Part shown: piece after piece, positions 49,045 through 57,898 of the stretch
How the letters are laid out: each line of letters opens with the position of its first letter
Position numbering within the stretch: the first letter of the stretch is position 1
NCBI RefSeq assembly: GCF_900107665.1
Contig: NZ_FNQT01000001.1
Coordinates: 970,398 to 1,034,397, forward strand
Direction: 5' to 3'
Origin: Haloplanus vescus
GTDB lineage: Archaea; Halobacteriota; Halobacteria; Halobacteriales; Haloferacaceae
Length of the DNA: 64,000 nucleotides
Program-made: the position numbers and the translations under genes
The notes under the pieces: generated by a model
Databases searched by the model: none
What the model was told of the DNA's origin: nothing
Seen by the model: the letters and a program-made list of their open reading frames with translations, nothing else

Positions 49045-49982
49045 TCTTCGAGCGCCCGCCGAACCGCCGCCACTCGTTCGTTCCGCGTCCGAATCACGTC
49101 CTCGGGAGCGACGTCGTACTCGTGAAATCCGGCACCGTCGGCGACGCCGCCCCGCCCGGCGTCGAGGCGGTCCGCGAACAGCGACCCGGGCGCGTCCGCG
49201 TCGCTCAGGTGCGGGTAGAGGTCCGCCGCGATGGTCTCGAACAGGTCCAGCCCCGCGAGGTCCGCCGTCTCGAAGGGGCCGATGGCCGCGGTGCGGAGCG
49301 CGTAGCCGTCCCTGACCGCTCGCTCCACGTCTTCGAGCGAGGCCACGCCCTCCTGCACGAGATGCGTACACTCTCGGAGGACGGCGAACTGGATGCGATT
49401 CCAGACGAAGCCGGGCACGTCTCGCTCGACCCGAATCGGGTCGCGGTCGACCGCCTCGACGAACGCCGCCGTCCGCGCCACCGTCTCGTCGCTCGTCTCC
49501 GCGCCCCGAACCACCTCGACCGTCGGCATGAGGTAGGGCGGATTCCACCAGTGACAGCCGATGACGCGGTCCGCGGCGTCTGGCACCGTCGCCGCGATGT
49601 CCGTAATCGGAATCCCGGACGTGTTGCTCGCGAGGACGGCATTCTCGGGCGCGGCATCGACGAGCGTCTGGAACACGTCGGCCTTCACGTCCAACGACTC
49701 GGAGACGGATTCGACGACGAACTCGGCGCCCGCGACTGCGGCCGCGGTATCGAGCGTGTCGTCGATGCGAGCGCGAATGGCGTCGGGGTCGGTGTCCAGC
49801 CAGCCGTTCGCGTCGAGGAAGTCGAGGGCGTCGTCGACGCCGGCGCGGGCGTCGGCGAGGTTCGACTCGCGGTGGTCGACGAGCGTCACGCCCGCGCCGT
49901 GGCGCGCGAACTGGAGGGCGAGTCCGTGCCCCATCGTCCCGGCGCCGACGACGGCGACGGCGGTCGGTGTCTCGGTCGTCAT
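49041..49982 (-). CDS. 3-hydroxyacyl-CoA dehydrogenase
   Basis: 313 residues. The NAD-binding fold starts VAVVGAGTMGHGLALQFARH (GxGxxG), followed by the catalytic region SNTSGIPITDIAA, IGCHWWNPPYLMPTVEVVRG (the His of the dehydrogenase dyad) and a C-terminal helical domain with VPGFVWNRIQFAVLRECTHL. It oxidises 3-hydroxyacyl-CoA to 3-ketoacyl-CoA in the cytoplasm. Single-domain type, without the hydratase fusion. Confidence 0.92.
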   Translation of the reverse strand: MTTETPTAVAVVGAGTMGHGLALQFARHGAGVTLVDHRESNLADARAGVDDALDFLDANGWLDTDPDAIRARIDDTLDTAAAVAGAEFVVESVSESLDVKADVFQTLVDAAPENAVLASNTSGIPITDIAATVPDAADRVIGCHWWNPPYLMPTVEVVRGAETSDETVARTAAFVEAVDRDPIRVERDVPGFVWNRIQFAVLRECTHLVQEGVASLEDVERAVRDGYALRTAAIGPFETADLAGLDLFETIAADLYPHLSDADAPGSLFADRLDAGRGGVADGAGFHEYDVAPEDVIRTRNERVAAVRRALED

Positions 49983-50081
49983 CGGCCACAGCGTCGTCGG
50001 TCGGGTGCTTAAACGCCGCGACGGCCGCGTGGGCATTGCCACCTCCGGTAGGCACAACACTCCGGCGGCGCACGGACGGGT

Positions 50082-50489
50082 ATGAGCGACGACTTCGAGT
50101 ACGAGACGGAGCTGCAGGTCCGCTTCGCCGACATCGACGCGATGGGCCACGTCAACAACGCCACCTACGCCACCTACCTCGAACAGGCGCGGGTCGACTA
50201 CTACGCCGACGTACTCGGTGTGGGGCTGGACGACATCGACACCGTCCTCGTGAACCTCCAAATCGACTACCGACACGAGATTACGCTCGACGACGAGACG
50301 GTGACGGTGGCGATGGGCGTTACCTCGATTGGCGAATCGAGCGTCACCGTCGACTACGAGGTTCGGGCGGGCGACCACGTGGCCGCGACGGCGGAGACGA
50401 CGCAAGTGTACGTCGACCCCGACGAGGGGGCGTCCCGACCGCTCCCGGAGACGTGGGTCGAGAAGATGGAAGCGCGGCGCGACGAGTGA
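50082..50489 (+). CDS. Acyl-CoA thioesterase (4HBT hot-dog family)
   Basis: 135 residues. The hot-dog signature is VRFADIDAMGHVNNATYATY LEQAR in order, with the catalytic Asp before GHVNN, then DTVLVNLQIDYRHEITLDDE. It hydrolyses acyl-CoA thioesters; the exact substrate is unknown. Divergent from the 3-hydroxyacyl-CoA dehydrogenase, consistent with acyl-CoA metabolism. Confidence 0.92.
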   Translation: MSDDFEYETELQVRFADIDAMGHVNNATYATYLEQARVDYYADVLGVGLDDIDTVLVNLQIDYRHEITLDDETVTVAMGVTSIGESSVTVDYEVRAGDHVAATAETTQVYVDPDEGASRPLPETWVEKMEARRDE

Positions 50490-50565
50490 GACGGATTACT
50501 GTACCTGTTTCCGGAGATTCGTCGGCGTCTCGGCGACTGGTCAGTAACGGCTCACAGTAAGAGAA

Positions 50566-52623
50566 CTACTCCTCTTCGTCGCGGAGTTCGAGCTCCGCCA
50601 CGAGGTCGTAGGGGTCCATGCCCTGCCGGATGCGGTCGAGCATCGCGAAGGCGTCGTCGGGCGAGAGGAAGTGCCGCGTCACCGCGCGGCCGAGCGGCGT
50701 CGGTTCGAGGCCGTCGATGAAGTCCCACTCGAGGAGTTTGCCGATGGCCTGTGTCGTCGGCACGTCCCCGAGCATCCGGTCGTTGAGGCGCTTGGCTGAC
50801 TTGCCCGCGACGGTGATGTTAGCGAGTGTCTCCTCCGCCGCCGCCGAGAGGTCGTAGATGGTGCGGACGTCTTCCATCTCGCCTTTCAGCAGCTTGAACG
50901 CCACCTCGTCCTCGGTCATCTCCATGCTGTTGTGGTAGGCGGTGTCGGGTTCGACCAGCAGGTAGACGGTCCCTTGGTCGTGGTAGTCGGGGCGACCCGC
51001 GCGGCCGAGCATCTGTTCGAACTCTTGGACCGAGAGCCACTCGATGCCCATCGCGAGCGTGTCGAAGATGACCTGCGAGGCGGGGAAGTCGACGCCGGCC
51101 GCGAGGGCGGCGGTGGTGACGACGGCCGCGAGGTCCTGATCCCCGAACTGGCGCTCGACGCGCTTGCGCCGGCCGTAGTCCAATCCGGCGTGGTAGGGCG
51201 CGGAGTCGTACTCCAGTTTCCGCGAGATTTCGTGACAGCGCCGCCGGGAGTTGGTGAAGATGATGGTCTGGCCCCGGTACCCCTTCGAGGACTTGCTGTC
51301 GAACTCCCGGCGGACGAGGCGGTTCTCGATGCGGGTCTTCTTCTGGGCGTCCGCGAACGTGAGGTGGCGCTCGATGGGGATGGGGCGCTCCTCGAACTCG
51401 ATGAGGGTCGCGCGCAGGCGCTTGGCTAACCACTCGGGATTGCCAACCGTCGCGGAGAGGTAGACCCACTGAGCGCCGTCGTAGCCGCTGGACTGCCCCG
51501 CCCGGCGCTCGCAGTAGTGTTTGAGCCGGGATATCATCCCGTCGAGGCGGTGGCCGCGTTCGCCCTCCTTGAGGGTGTGCACCTCGTCGATGACGACGGT
51601 CCCCACGTCGCCGAGGTCCTTGCCCGTCCGGAGCGCGTGGTCGATGCCCTCGTAAGTGCCGACGACGACATCGGCGGAGGGGTCGAAGCGGGCCCCGCTG
51701 TCGCTGACGCGACTCCCGCCGACGCGGATGGTCACGTCGACGAGGTCACCGTACCGCTCCTCGAAGTTCTCCTGTTTCTGGTTGGCCAGCGCGACCAGCG
51801 GAACGAGAAAGAGGAGTTTGCCCTTCCCCTTCAGCGCGCGGTCGATACCGGCGAGTTCGCCCACGAGCGTCTTCCCCGTCGCCGTCGCACTCACGACGAG
51901 TTGGTCGTCGCCATCGAGCAGTCCGTTCCGGACTGAGAGGCTCTGGACGGGAAGGAGCGAGTCGAAGCGGTCGGTGAGCTGTCGTTTCAGCTTCGGATGC
52001 AGGTCGAGGCTGTCGGTCGGCACCGGGTCCACGTCCTCGACGGTCGCCCCGATTTCGTCGAACTTCGTCAGGTCGGGGTCGAGTTCCCCCTGCAGGAGGT
52101 TGGTGATGCGGTCGAGGTCCTGCACCTCCAACAGGAGGTCTTCGAGACGGTCCTCGGCGGCGCCGGTCAACCCGCCGGCGTACGCGAGTTCCGTGTCGAG
52201 TTCGCGCTTCGCACAATCGGGGCAGATGTAGTCGCGATCGGACTTGATGGCGGTGTCCTCCGTGATGGGTGAGTAGCGTCCCTCGGAGGCACAGTAGCGA
52301 CAGGTGCGGACGGTGAGGGCGTCGAGTTGGTAGCCGTCGAGCATCGATTGCAGGCGCTCGCGGCCGTCGGGAGAGGTCTGCTGGGAGATGCGGATGCGCT
52401 CGGCGCGACGCGCGAGTTCGACGAACTGACTCGGGTCGCGTGGCTCCTCGCTGGACCCGCGCTGGACCCGAAAGCGGGCGGGGCGCGGGCCGGCGTCCGT
52501 CTCCTTCAGTTCGAGGACGGCCGTGAACACTCGCTCGCCGTCGCGAACGACGGTTGCGAGGAAGTCGTCGTCGTCGCGTTCGTGGAGGAAGAGCGTCTCG
52601 ACGCGTCCGACCTGCCGTGACAC
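50566..52623 (-). CDS. Ski2-like DEAD/DEAH-box helicase
   Basis: 685 residues from a GTG at 52623. An N-terminal ~215-residue region contains two zinc-like CxxC pairs (CRYCASEGRYSP; ICPDCAKRELDTE). Helicase core: SATATGKTLVGELAG (motif I), LFLVPLVALANQKQ, VGTYEGIDHALR, VIDEVH (motif II), YLSATVGN (III), IIFTNSRRRCHEISRKLEY (IV), and VEFEQMLGRAGRP-type motif VI. The C-terminus is a short winged helix. Probably an RNA or DNA repair helicase of a haloarchaeal subfamily. The TATA-like GAAATACT about 27 bases upstream supports GTG. Confidence 0.9.
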   Translation of the reverse strand: MSRQVGRVETLFLHERDDDDFLATVVRDGERVFTAVLELKETDAGPRPARFRVQRGSSEEPRDPSQFVELARRAERIRISQQTSPDGRERLQSMLDGYQLDALTVRTCRYCASEGRYSPITEDTAIKSDRDYICPDCAKRELDTELAYAGGLTGAAEDRLEDLLLEVQDLDRITNLLQGELDPDLTKFDEIGATVEDVDPVPTDSLDLHPKLKRQLTDRFDSLLPVQSLSVRNGLLDGDDQLVVSATATGKTLVGELAGIDRALKGKGKLLFLVPLVALANQKQENFEERYGDLVDVTIRVGGSRVSDSGARFDPSADVVVGTYEGIDHALRTGKDLGDVGTVVIDEVHTLKEGERGHRLDGMISRLKHYCERRAGQSSGYDGAQWVYLSATVGNPEWLAKRLRATLIEFEERPIPIERHLTFADAQKKTRIENRLVRREFDSKSSKGYRGQTIIFTNSRRRCHEISRKLEYDSAPYHAGLDYGRRKRVERQFGDQDLAAVVTTAALAAGVDFPASQVIFDTLAMGIEWLSVQEFEQMLGRAGRPDYHDQGTVYLLVEPDTAYHNSMEMTEDEVAFKLLKGEMEDVRTIYDLSAAAEETLANITVAGKSAKRLNDRMLGDVPTTQAIGKLLEWDFIDGLEPTPLGRAVTRHFLSPDDAFAMLDRIRQGMDPYDLVAELELRDEEE

Positions 52624-52671
52624 GATTCCGAGTACGGGAACCGAGTATTTCAGCCGTTCGACTCCGGGTCA

Positions 52672-52705
52672 TACTGTCGGCCGTATTGACTTACAGCCAA
52701 CAGTA
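52672..52705. mobile_element. 34-bp minimal copy of the MITE-like palindrome
   Basis: Ends TACTGTCGGCCGTA and (inverted) TACTGTTGGCTGTAA share 12 of 14 bases; between them is only TTGAC. Directly repeated TCA flanks it (52669-52671, 52706-52708). It matches the two ends of the 78-bp element at 37137-37214 with the internal hairpin deleted. The right TCA is the stop codon (TGA) of the cupin gene, so it sits exactly at the gene end, upstream of the helicase. Confidence 0.7.
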
Positions 52706-53083
52706 TCAGTCGGCGAGTTCGATGGTGTCGTCGCCGTTGGGGACGGCACAGATGAACGCCCCTTGCTGGTCGCTCTCGTTTCGATACCAGTGGACGACGC
52801 CCGCGGGGATGAGTAGGGAGTCGCCCGCGGAGACGACGTGTTCCTCGTCGTCGACGCCGACGACGTACTCCCCTTCCAGTACGTACTGCTGGTGTTCGAC
52901 CGCGTTGGTGTGTTTCGGCACCTCGGCGCCGGGGTCGAGGGTGAACCGCCGCATCGCGAACGTCGGCGCGCCGTCGGATTCGTCGAGCAACACGCCCTTC
53001 GACAACCCGTCGGCGGCGTCGACGGGTGCGTACTCGATTTGGTCGGCGGATTTGACGACCGGCGTCGGTGACTGCTCGCTCAT
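52706..53083 (-). CDS. Cupin domain protein
   Basis: 125 residues, conserved beta-barrel: FTLDPGAEVPKHTNAVEHQQ and YVLEGEYVVGVDDEE are cupin motif 1 and VSAGDSLLIPAGVVHWYRNE is motif 2. Candidate metal ligands are His, His, Glu-like and His in these motifs. Function unknown; a small enzyme or sensor. Its stop is embedded in the repeat element at 52672-52705. Confidence 0.88.
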   Translation of the reverse strand: MSEQSPTPVVKSADQIEYAPVDAADGLSKGVLLDESDGAPTFAMRRFTLDPGAEVPKHTNAVEHQQYVLEGEYVVGVDDEEHVVSAGDSLLIPAGVVHWYRNESDQQGAFICAVPNGDDTIELAD

Positions 53084-53150
53084 GCGACCCGGTAGGCGGG
53101 CCGCCGACTAAGCGTTTGGCGTCGCGGGAAACAGTCGGGGACGACCGCGC

Positions 53151-53837
53151 TCAGCCGTCGGTGTGGTACCGAGTGTTGGCCTCGGAGATGATGCTCTGGG
53201 CGGCTTGGCTGTCGTCGAAGCCGTCGACGACGATGTTGCCGTCGGGTTCGAGGTTCTTGTAGGTCCGGAAGAACTCCGCAATCTCGTCACGGGTGTGCTG
53301 GGGGAGGTCGTCGACCTCGGAGACGTGGTCCCAGCGCGGGTCGTCGGCGGGGACGCCGATGATCTTGTCGTCGTTCTCGCCCGCGTCGGTCATGCGGACC
53401 ACGGCGACCGGCCGCACGTCGAGGACACACCCGGGGAACAGCGACGATTCGAGCATGACGAGTACGTCGAGGGGGTCGCCGTCGCCCATGGCCGTCTGGG
53501 GGATGAACCCGTAGTCACCGGGGTAGCGGACCTCGCTGTGGAGCATGCGGTCGAGGATGATGCGATGCGGGTCCGCCCGGTATTCGTACTTCTCGCGGCT
53601 GTTCATCTGTGCGACCGAAACCGCGGTGATTCGCTCGGGGAAGTCGTCGCTCTGGTCGAGATCAGTGATGTAGTTCATGGGGTCTCCGTTCGTCGCGTCG
53701 ATTTGTGCTGTACGCTGCGCGTCGGAGTCCGCCGCGGACACCTGCCCGGAAACCGCGAGACCGGCAACCGAACCGGCTCCGAGCAGGAACGACCGACGCG
53801 ACGCCGACGGTGGCAGTTCGTCCATATCGTCGAACAT
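53151..53837 (-). CDS. Inorganic pyrophosphatase with Tat signal peptide (exported)
   Basis: 228 residues. The C-terminal ~170 residues are a family I soluble pyrophosphatase: REKYEYRADPHRIILDRMLH, YPGDYGFIPQT, GDGDPLDVLVMLESSLFPGC, the metal-binding GENDDKI and a YKNLEP loop. All usual catalytic acids, Lys and Tyr appear present. Unlike normal cytosolic enzymes, the N-terminus is a twin-arginine signal SASRRSFLLGAGSVAGLAVS with AADSDAQ after a likely cleavage site, so it should fold first and be exported. A TATA element (53871-53877) about 35-40 bases upstream supports start 53837; MDELPP at 53825 is the alternative. Confidence 0.92.
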   Translation of the reverse strand: MFDDMDELPPSASRRSFLLGAGSVAGLAVSGQVSAADSDAQRTAQIDATNGDPMNYITDLDQSDDFPERITAVSVAQMNSREKYEYRADPHRIILDRMLHSEVRYPGDYGFIPQTAMGDGDPLDVLVMLESSLFPGCVLDVRPVAVVRMTDAGENDDKIIGVPADDPRWDHVSEVDDLPQHTRDEIAEFFRTYKNLEPDGNIVVDGFDDSQAAQSIISEANTRYHTDG

Positions 53838-53870
53838 CGAGCGAATCGGGTGACGCTGGCCGATTGAACG

Positions 53871-53877
53871 TTTATAT
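53871..53877 (-). promoter_or_regulatory. TATA box ATATAAA of pyrophosphatase gene
   Basis: On the minus strand ATATAAA lies about 35 bases upstream of the 53837 ATG, implying a very short leader. It lies in the 147-base divergent spacer shared with the site-2 protease gene, which has its own TATA-like AAAGTTAAG near 53956-53964. Confidence 0.6.
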
Positions 53878-53984
53878 GATTGAAATGTAACCGTCACAGC
53901 GTTCGTGTGTGAACAAGAGTCGTACTGTGCCGTCGCCCGACATTAGGCTCACAAAGTTAAGTCGGCGCCGACACTAGGTTCGGT

Positions 53985-55175
53985 ATGCGCGGCATCCGCA
54001 TCGGAAGTGCGTTCGGCATTCCGATCAAACTCGACCTCACGTTCTTGCTCGTCCTCCCGCTATTCGCGTGGCTCATCGGGTCGGACGTTGCAAATCTCGT
54101 CACCGTTCTCAACCGGACGTTCAGCGTGTCGATGCCGGTCGATACGCTCACGGCCGGGTCGACGCCGTGGATTCTGGGTGCCGCGGCGGCAATCGGGCTG
54201 TTCGTCTGCGTCCTCATCCACGAGTTCGGCCACTCGCTGGTCGCGATGCAGTACGGCTACGAAATCGACTCCATCACCCTCTGGCTGTTCGGCGGTGTCG
54301 CGCAGTTCGCCGAGATGCCCGAGGACTGGAAACAGGAATTCACCATCGCCGTCGCCGGCCCCCTCGTCAGCGTCGGCCTCGGCATCCTCTCCTACGTCGG
54401 CTTTCTCGCTCTCGGCGGCGGGAGCGTCCCGACGGTGCAGTTCGTCCTCGCCTACCTCGCGATGACGAACGTCGTCCTCGCGGTGTTCAACATGCTCCCG
54501 GGCTTCCCGATGGACGGGGGGCGCGTCCTCCGAGCGTTGCTGGCGCGTCGGCGACCGCACGCCCGCGCGACACAGATTGCCGCCGAGGTGGGGAAGGTGT
54601 TCGCCGTCCTCCTCGCCATCGTCGGCCTCTTCGCCAACCTGTTCCTAGTTGCGCTCGCCTTCTTCATCTACATCGGTGCCTCGGGCGAGGCCCAGCAGAC
54701 GGTGCTGAAAGCGGCGTTCCAGGACGTCACCGTCGGCGACGTCATGACGCCCGCCGCGGACCTGAAGACGGTCACCGCCGACACGTCGCTCGCGGAACTG
54801 ACCGACCGGATGTTCCGCGAACGCCACACCGGCTACCCCGTCCTTCGACAGGGGAATCTCGCCGGGATGGTGACCCTCGACGACACCCGAGAGGTGCGCG
54901 AAGTCGAGCGCGACGCCTACCGCGTCGAGGACGTGATGGAGACGGAGCTGGTGACGATTTCGCCGGACGCGGACGCGATGGACGCCATTTCCCTGATGCA
55001 AAAGGAGAGCGTCGGCCGCCTCCCGGTCGTCGACGAGTCGGGGGCCCTCGTCGGCCTCATCTCGCGCTCCGACTTGGTGACGGCGTTCAACATCATCCAG
55101 ACGCGGGGCCCCGAAGCGAGCGTGGACACCGGACTCGACCGGCTCTCAGCCGACCCAGACCTCGTTCGGCGGTAA
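53985..55175 (+). CDS. Site-2 protease (M50) with two CBS domains
   Basis: 396 residues. Membrane metalloprotease core: ILIHEFGHSLVAM-like motif (VCVLIHEFGHSLVAMQYGYE, H79/E80/H83) and the second ligand in NMLPGFPMDGGR (Asp ~177), across about six spans. Residues ~255-380 form a CBS pair (VGDVMTPAADLKTV; VEDVMETELVTISP; VGRLPVVDESGALVGLISRS) that may bind adenine nucleotides and gate activity. Likely intramembrane signalling protease. Leaderless start. The next gene encodes a sensor kinase. Confidence 0.93.
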   Translation: MRGIRIGSAFGIPIKLDLTFLLVLPLFAWLIGSDVANLVTVLNRTFSVSMPVDTLTAGSTPWILGAAAAIGLFVCVLIHEFGHSLVAMQYGYEIDSITLWLFGGVAQFAEMPEDWKQEFTIAVAGPLVSVGLGILSYVGFLALGGGSVPTVQFVLAYLAMTNVVLAVFNMLPGFPMDGGRVLRALLARRRPHARATQIAAEVGKVFAVLLAIVGLFANLFLVALAFFIYIGASGEAQQTVLKAAFQDVTVGDVMTPAADLKTVTADTSLAELTDRMFRERHTGYPVLRQGNLAGMVTLDDTREVREVERDAYRVEDVMETELVTISPDADAMDAISLMQKESVGRLPVVDESGALVGLISRSDLVTAFNIIQTRGPEASVDTGLDRLSADPDLVRR

Positions 55176-55243
55176 GCGGCCGCGAGCGCCCCGGAACCGG
55201 CCCTGTCCAAGGGTTCTTCTACCAGCCGCGACTCAGATGGCGT

Positions 55244-57892
55244 ATGCGTATCGACGACCCGGCTGAAGTGCCAGACGTCTCTCGGAGCCGGGAGCCGGTC
55301 ACCGTCCTACACGTCGACGACAATCCGGATTTCCTCGACCTCTCGTCGACGTTTCTCGAACGCGTGAACGACTCGCTCACCGTCGAGACGGCGACGACCA
55401 TCGAGGCGGCGCTCGACCGACTGGAAGGCGGCGACGTGGATTGTGTCGTCAGCGACTACGACATGCCCGACCGGAACGGGCTCGAATTCCTCCGACTCGT
55501 CCGCGACCGGTACGGCGACCTGCCCTTCGTCCTCTTCACCGGCAAGGGGAGCGAAGAGATAGCGAGCGAAGCCATCTCCGCGGGCGTTACCGACTACCTC
55601 CAGAAAGGACCGGGCACGGACCAGTACGCGGTCCTCGCCAATCGCGTTGCGAACGCCGTCCGGAAACACGACGCCGAGCGCATGGTCACCCGCGCGTACC
55701 AGGCGATGGACACCGCCCGCGAGGGTATCGCCCTCCTCGACGAGGACGGCGAGTTTCAGTACGTCAACCAGGCGTACACGGCAATCACCGGCTACGACCG
55801 GGACGAACTGGTCGGCAAACACTGGGAGCTGCTCTACCCCGAGGGGCATGTGGGACACGTTTACGAGGAGATTCTGCCCGCCGTTCCCCGAGACGGCAGG
55901 TGGACCGGGCGGACGGTGTACGAGCGCAAAGACGGCGAGCAGTTGGTGACGGACCACGCGCTCGCGTACGCCGACGACGGGACGCTCATCTGCCTGGTCA
56001 GGCAGGCCACGGCCGAAGATGCGAGACACTCGGGTGGACTCGGCCAGCAGCCGTTCTGGACGGCCGTCGACGACATAGACGCGTACGCCGTCGTGACCGT
56101 CGGCGAAGAGGGGCACGTCACGGGCTGGAACGACGGCGCCGAACGGCTCTTCGGCTACACCGAACGAGAGATACTCGGCACCGACGTCGCCGAGCTCTAC
56201 ACCGACGAGGAGCGGTCGGCGGCGTTGCGCGCGACGGCGCGTGAACGGGGGACGGCGGCGGACGACAGCTACCGCGTCGGCGAGGACGGCGAGCAGTTCC
56301 GGGCTCACACCGTCGTCTCGGCTGTCGGGGACGGCCGGGGCTTCGTCGAACTCGTCCGGGGCGGCGTCCTCGATACGGCTACGCCCACGGAGAGTCACGT
56401 CCTCGAAGACGCCCTCGACTCCCTCGAAGACGTGTTCTACGTCCTCGATGAGGACGGAGCGCTCGTCTACGTGAACGAGCCGCGGGGCGGGGAGCTCACG
56501 CGGGCGAACCTCGATTCGCTGGACCCGGCGTCGCTGTTCCATCCCGACGACCGGGAACAGATCGAGGCCGGCATCCAGCACGCACTCGATACGGGCCACG
56601 ACACGCGCGAACTCCGGTTCCAAGACGGTGACGAGTACTGCACCCACGAGTTCCGGACTTGGACCCTCGACGGCGCCGACGACGAGTCACGGCACGTCGT
56701 CGGCATCGGACGCGACGTGTCGGAGCGCAAGGACCGCGAGCTGGCGCTGAACGACCTCCATCAGACGACACAGGACCTGATGCGCGCGGACTCGACGGAC
56801 GAAATCGCGGCGATTACCGTCGACGCACTCTCGGACATCCTGACGCTCACGCAGGCCGCCGTCCACCAACGAATCGAGGGGGAATCGGCGCTCGAACCCA
56901 TCGCGTGGACCAGCAACATCGAGGACGTGCTCGGCACACCGCCGACGCTCGGGACCGATAGCCTCGCGTGGAAGGCGTACGAGCGCGGCGAGTTCGAGCA
57001 GTACGACGACCTCCAGCGAGCCGAGACGCTGCACAACGAATCGACGGTCTTCCGGAGCGAACTCATCGTCCCGCTGGGCGACCACGGGGTCGTCCTCGTC
57101 GCGTCGACGGACGCGAGCGCGTTCGACGCGAACGACCGCCAACTGGCCCAGCTGCTCTGCGAGAACGTCACCGCCGCCATCGAACGCGTCGAGCGCGAGG
57201 CGATGCTCCGCCAGCGTGAATCCGAACTCCAGCGGGAGAACGAACGCCTCGACGAGTTCGCCAGCCTCGTCAGCCACGACCTCAGAAACCCGCTGAGCGT
57301 CGCCGACGGCCACCTCGAACTCGCGAGCGAGGAGTGCGACACGTCCCACATCGAGACCGCACGACGAGCGATAGACCGTATGGGGACGTTGATAGACGAC
57401 GTGCTGACGCTCGCTCGCGAAGGCGAGTCTGTCGACACCGCGGAGTCGGTCGCTCTCTCGACGGTCGCCTCACAGAGCTGGGAGAACGTCGGCACCGGCG
57501 ACGCCGAGTACCGCCTCGCCGACGACGTGACGGTCGTCGCCGACCAGAGTCGACTCTCACAGGTGTTCGAGAACCTCTTTCGGAACGCCGTGGAACACGG
57601 CTCCACCGACGGTCAGCCCGCCGATGGCGACCACCTCACCATCACCGTCGGCGCCATCCGAGACGGAGACGGCGACCCCCGCGGATTCTACGTCGAAGAC
57701 GACGGAGTCGGGATTCCGGCCAACATCCGCGACCGGGTGTTCGAAGCCGGCTACTCGACGGACGACGCGGGGACCGGCTTCGGTCTTCGCATCGTCCGAG
57801 ACATCGTCGAAGCCCACGGCTGGCAGATTGCGTGTACCGCCAGCGAGGCGGGCGGCGCCCGGTTCGAAATCACGGGCGTCGACGCCCAGTAA
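55244..57892 (+). CDS. Multi-sensor hybrid histidine kinase (REC-PAS-PAS-PAS-GAF-HisKA-HATPase)
   Basis: 882 residues, soluble. REC domain ~19-140 with DD25-26 and the phospho-Asp in VVSDYDMPDRNGL (D71). PAS 1 ~150-265 (EGIALLDEDGEFQYVNQAYT), PAS 2 ~280-390, PAS 3 ~400-510 (DVFYVLDEDGALVYVNEP). GAF-like ~520-640 (VDALSDILTLTQAAVHQRIE). HisKA phospho-His in LVSHDLRNPLS (~679). HATPase N box LFRNAVEHG, G1 EDDGVGIP and G2 GTGFGLRI. No transmembrane span, so it senses cytoplasmic or redox/light signals. The reading frame is open far upstream, but real homology starts at 55244. Confidence 0.92.
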   Translation: MRIDDPAEVPDVSRSREPVTVLHVDDNPDFLDLSSTFLERVNDSLTVETATTIEAALDRLEGGDVDCVVSDYDMPDRNGLEFLRLVRDRYGDLPFVLFTGKGSEEIASEAISAGVTDYLQKGPGTDQYAVLANRVANAVRKHDAERMVTRAYQAMDTAREGIALLDEDGEFQYVNQAYTAITGYDRDELVGKHWELLYPEGHVGHVYEEILPAVPRDGRWTGRTVYERKDGEQLVTDHALAYADDGTLICLVRQATAEDARHSGGLGQQPFWTAVDDIDAYAVVTVGEEGHVTGWNDGAERLFGYTEREILGTDVAELYTDEERSAALRATARERGTAADDSYRVGEDGEQFRAHTVVSAVGDGRGFVELVRGGVLDTATPTESHVLEDALDSLEDVFYVLDEDGALVYVNEPRGGELTRANLDSLDPASLFHPDDREQIEAGIQHALDTGHDTRELRFQDGDEYCTHEFRTWTLDGADDESRHVVGIGRDVSERKDRELALNDLHQTTQDLMRADSTDEIAAITVDALSDILTLTQAAVHQRIEGESALEPIAWTSNIEDVLGTPPTLGTDSLAWKAYERGEFEQYDDLQRAETLHNESTVFRSELIVPLGDHGVVLVASTDASAFDANDRQLAQLLCENVTAAIERVEREAMLRQRESELQRENERLDEFASLVSHDLRNPLSVADGHLELASEECDTSHIETARRAIDRMGTLIDDVLTLAREGESVDTAESVALSTVASQSWENVGTGDAEYRLADDVTVVADQSRLSQVFENLFRNAVEHGSTDGQPADGDHLTITVGAIRDGDGDPRGFYVEDDGVGIPANIRDRVFEAGYSTDDAGTGFGLRIVRDIVEAHGWQIACTASEAGGARFEITGVDAQ

Positions 57893-57898
57893 TTCCGG

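Noticed and set aside
54068-55243. N-terminal extension of the histidine kinase by about 390 codons
   Set aside because: This part overlaps the site-2 protease in another frame and is Arg-rich without domain similarity; the receiver domain begins at 55244.
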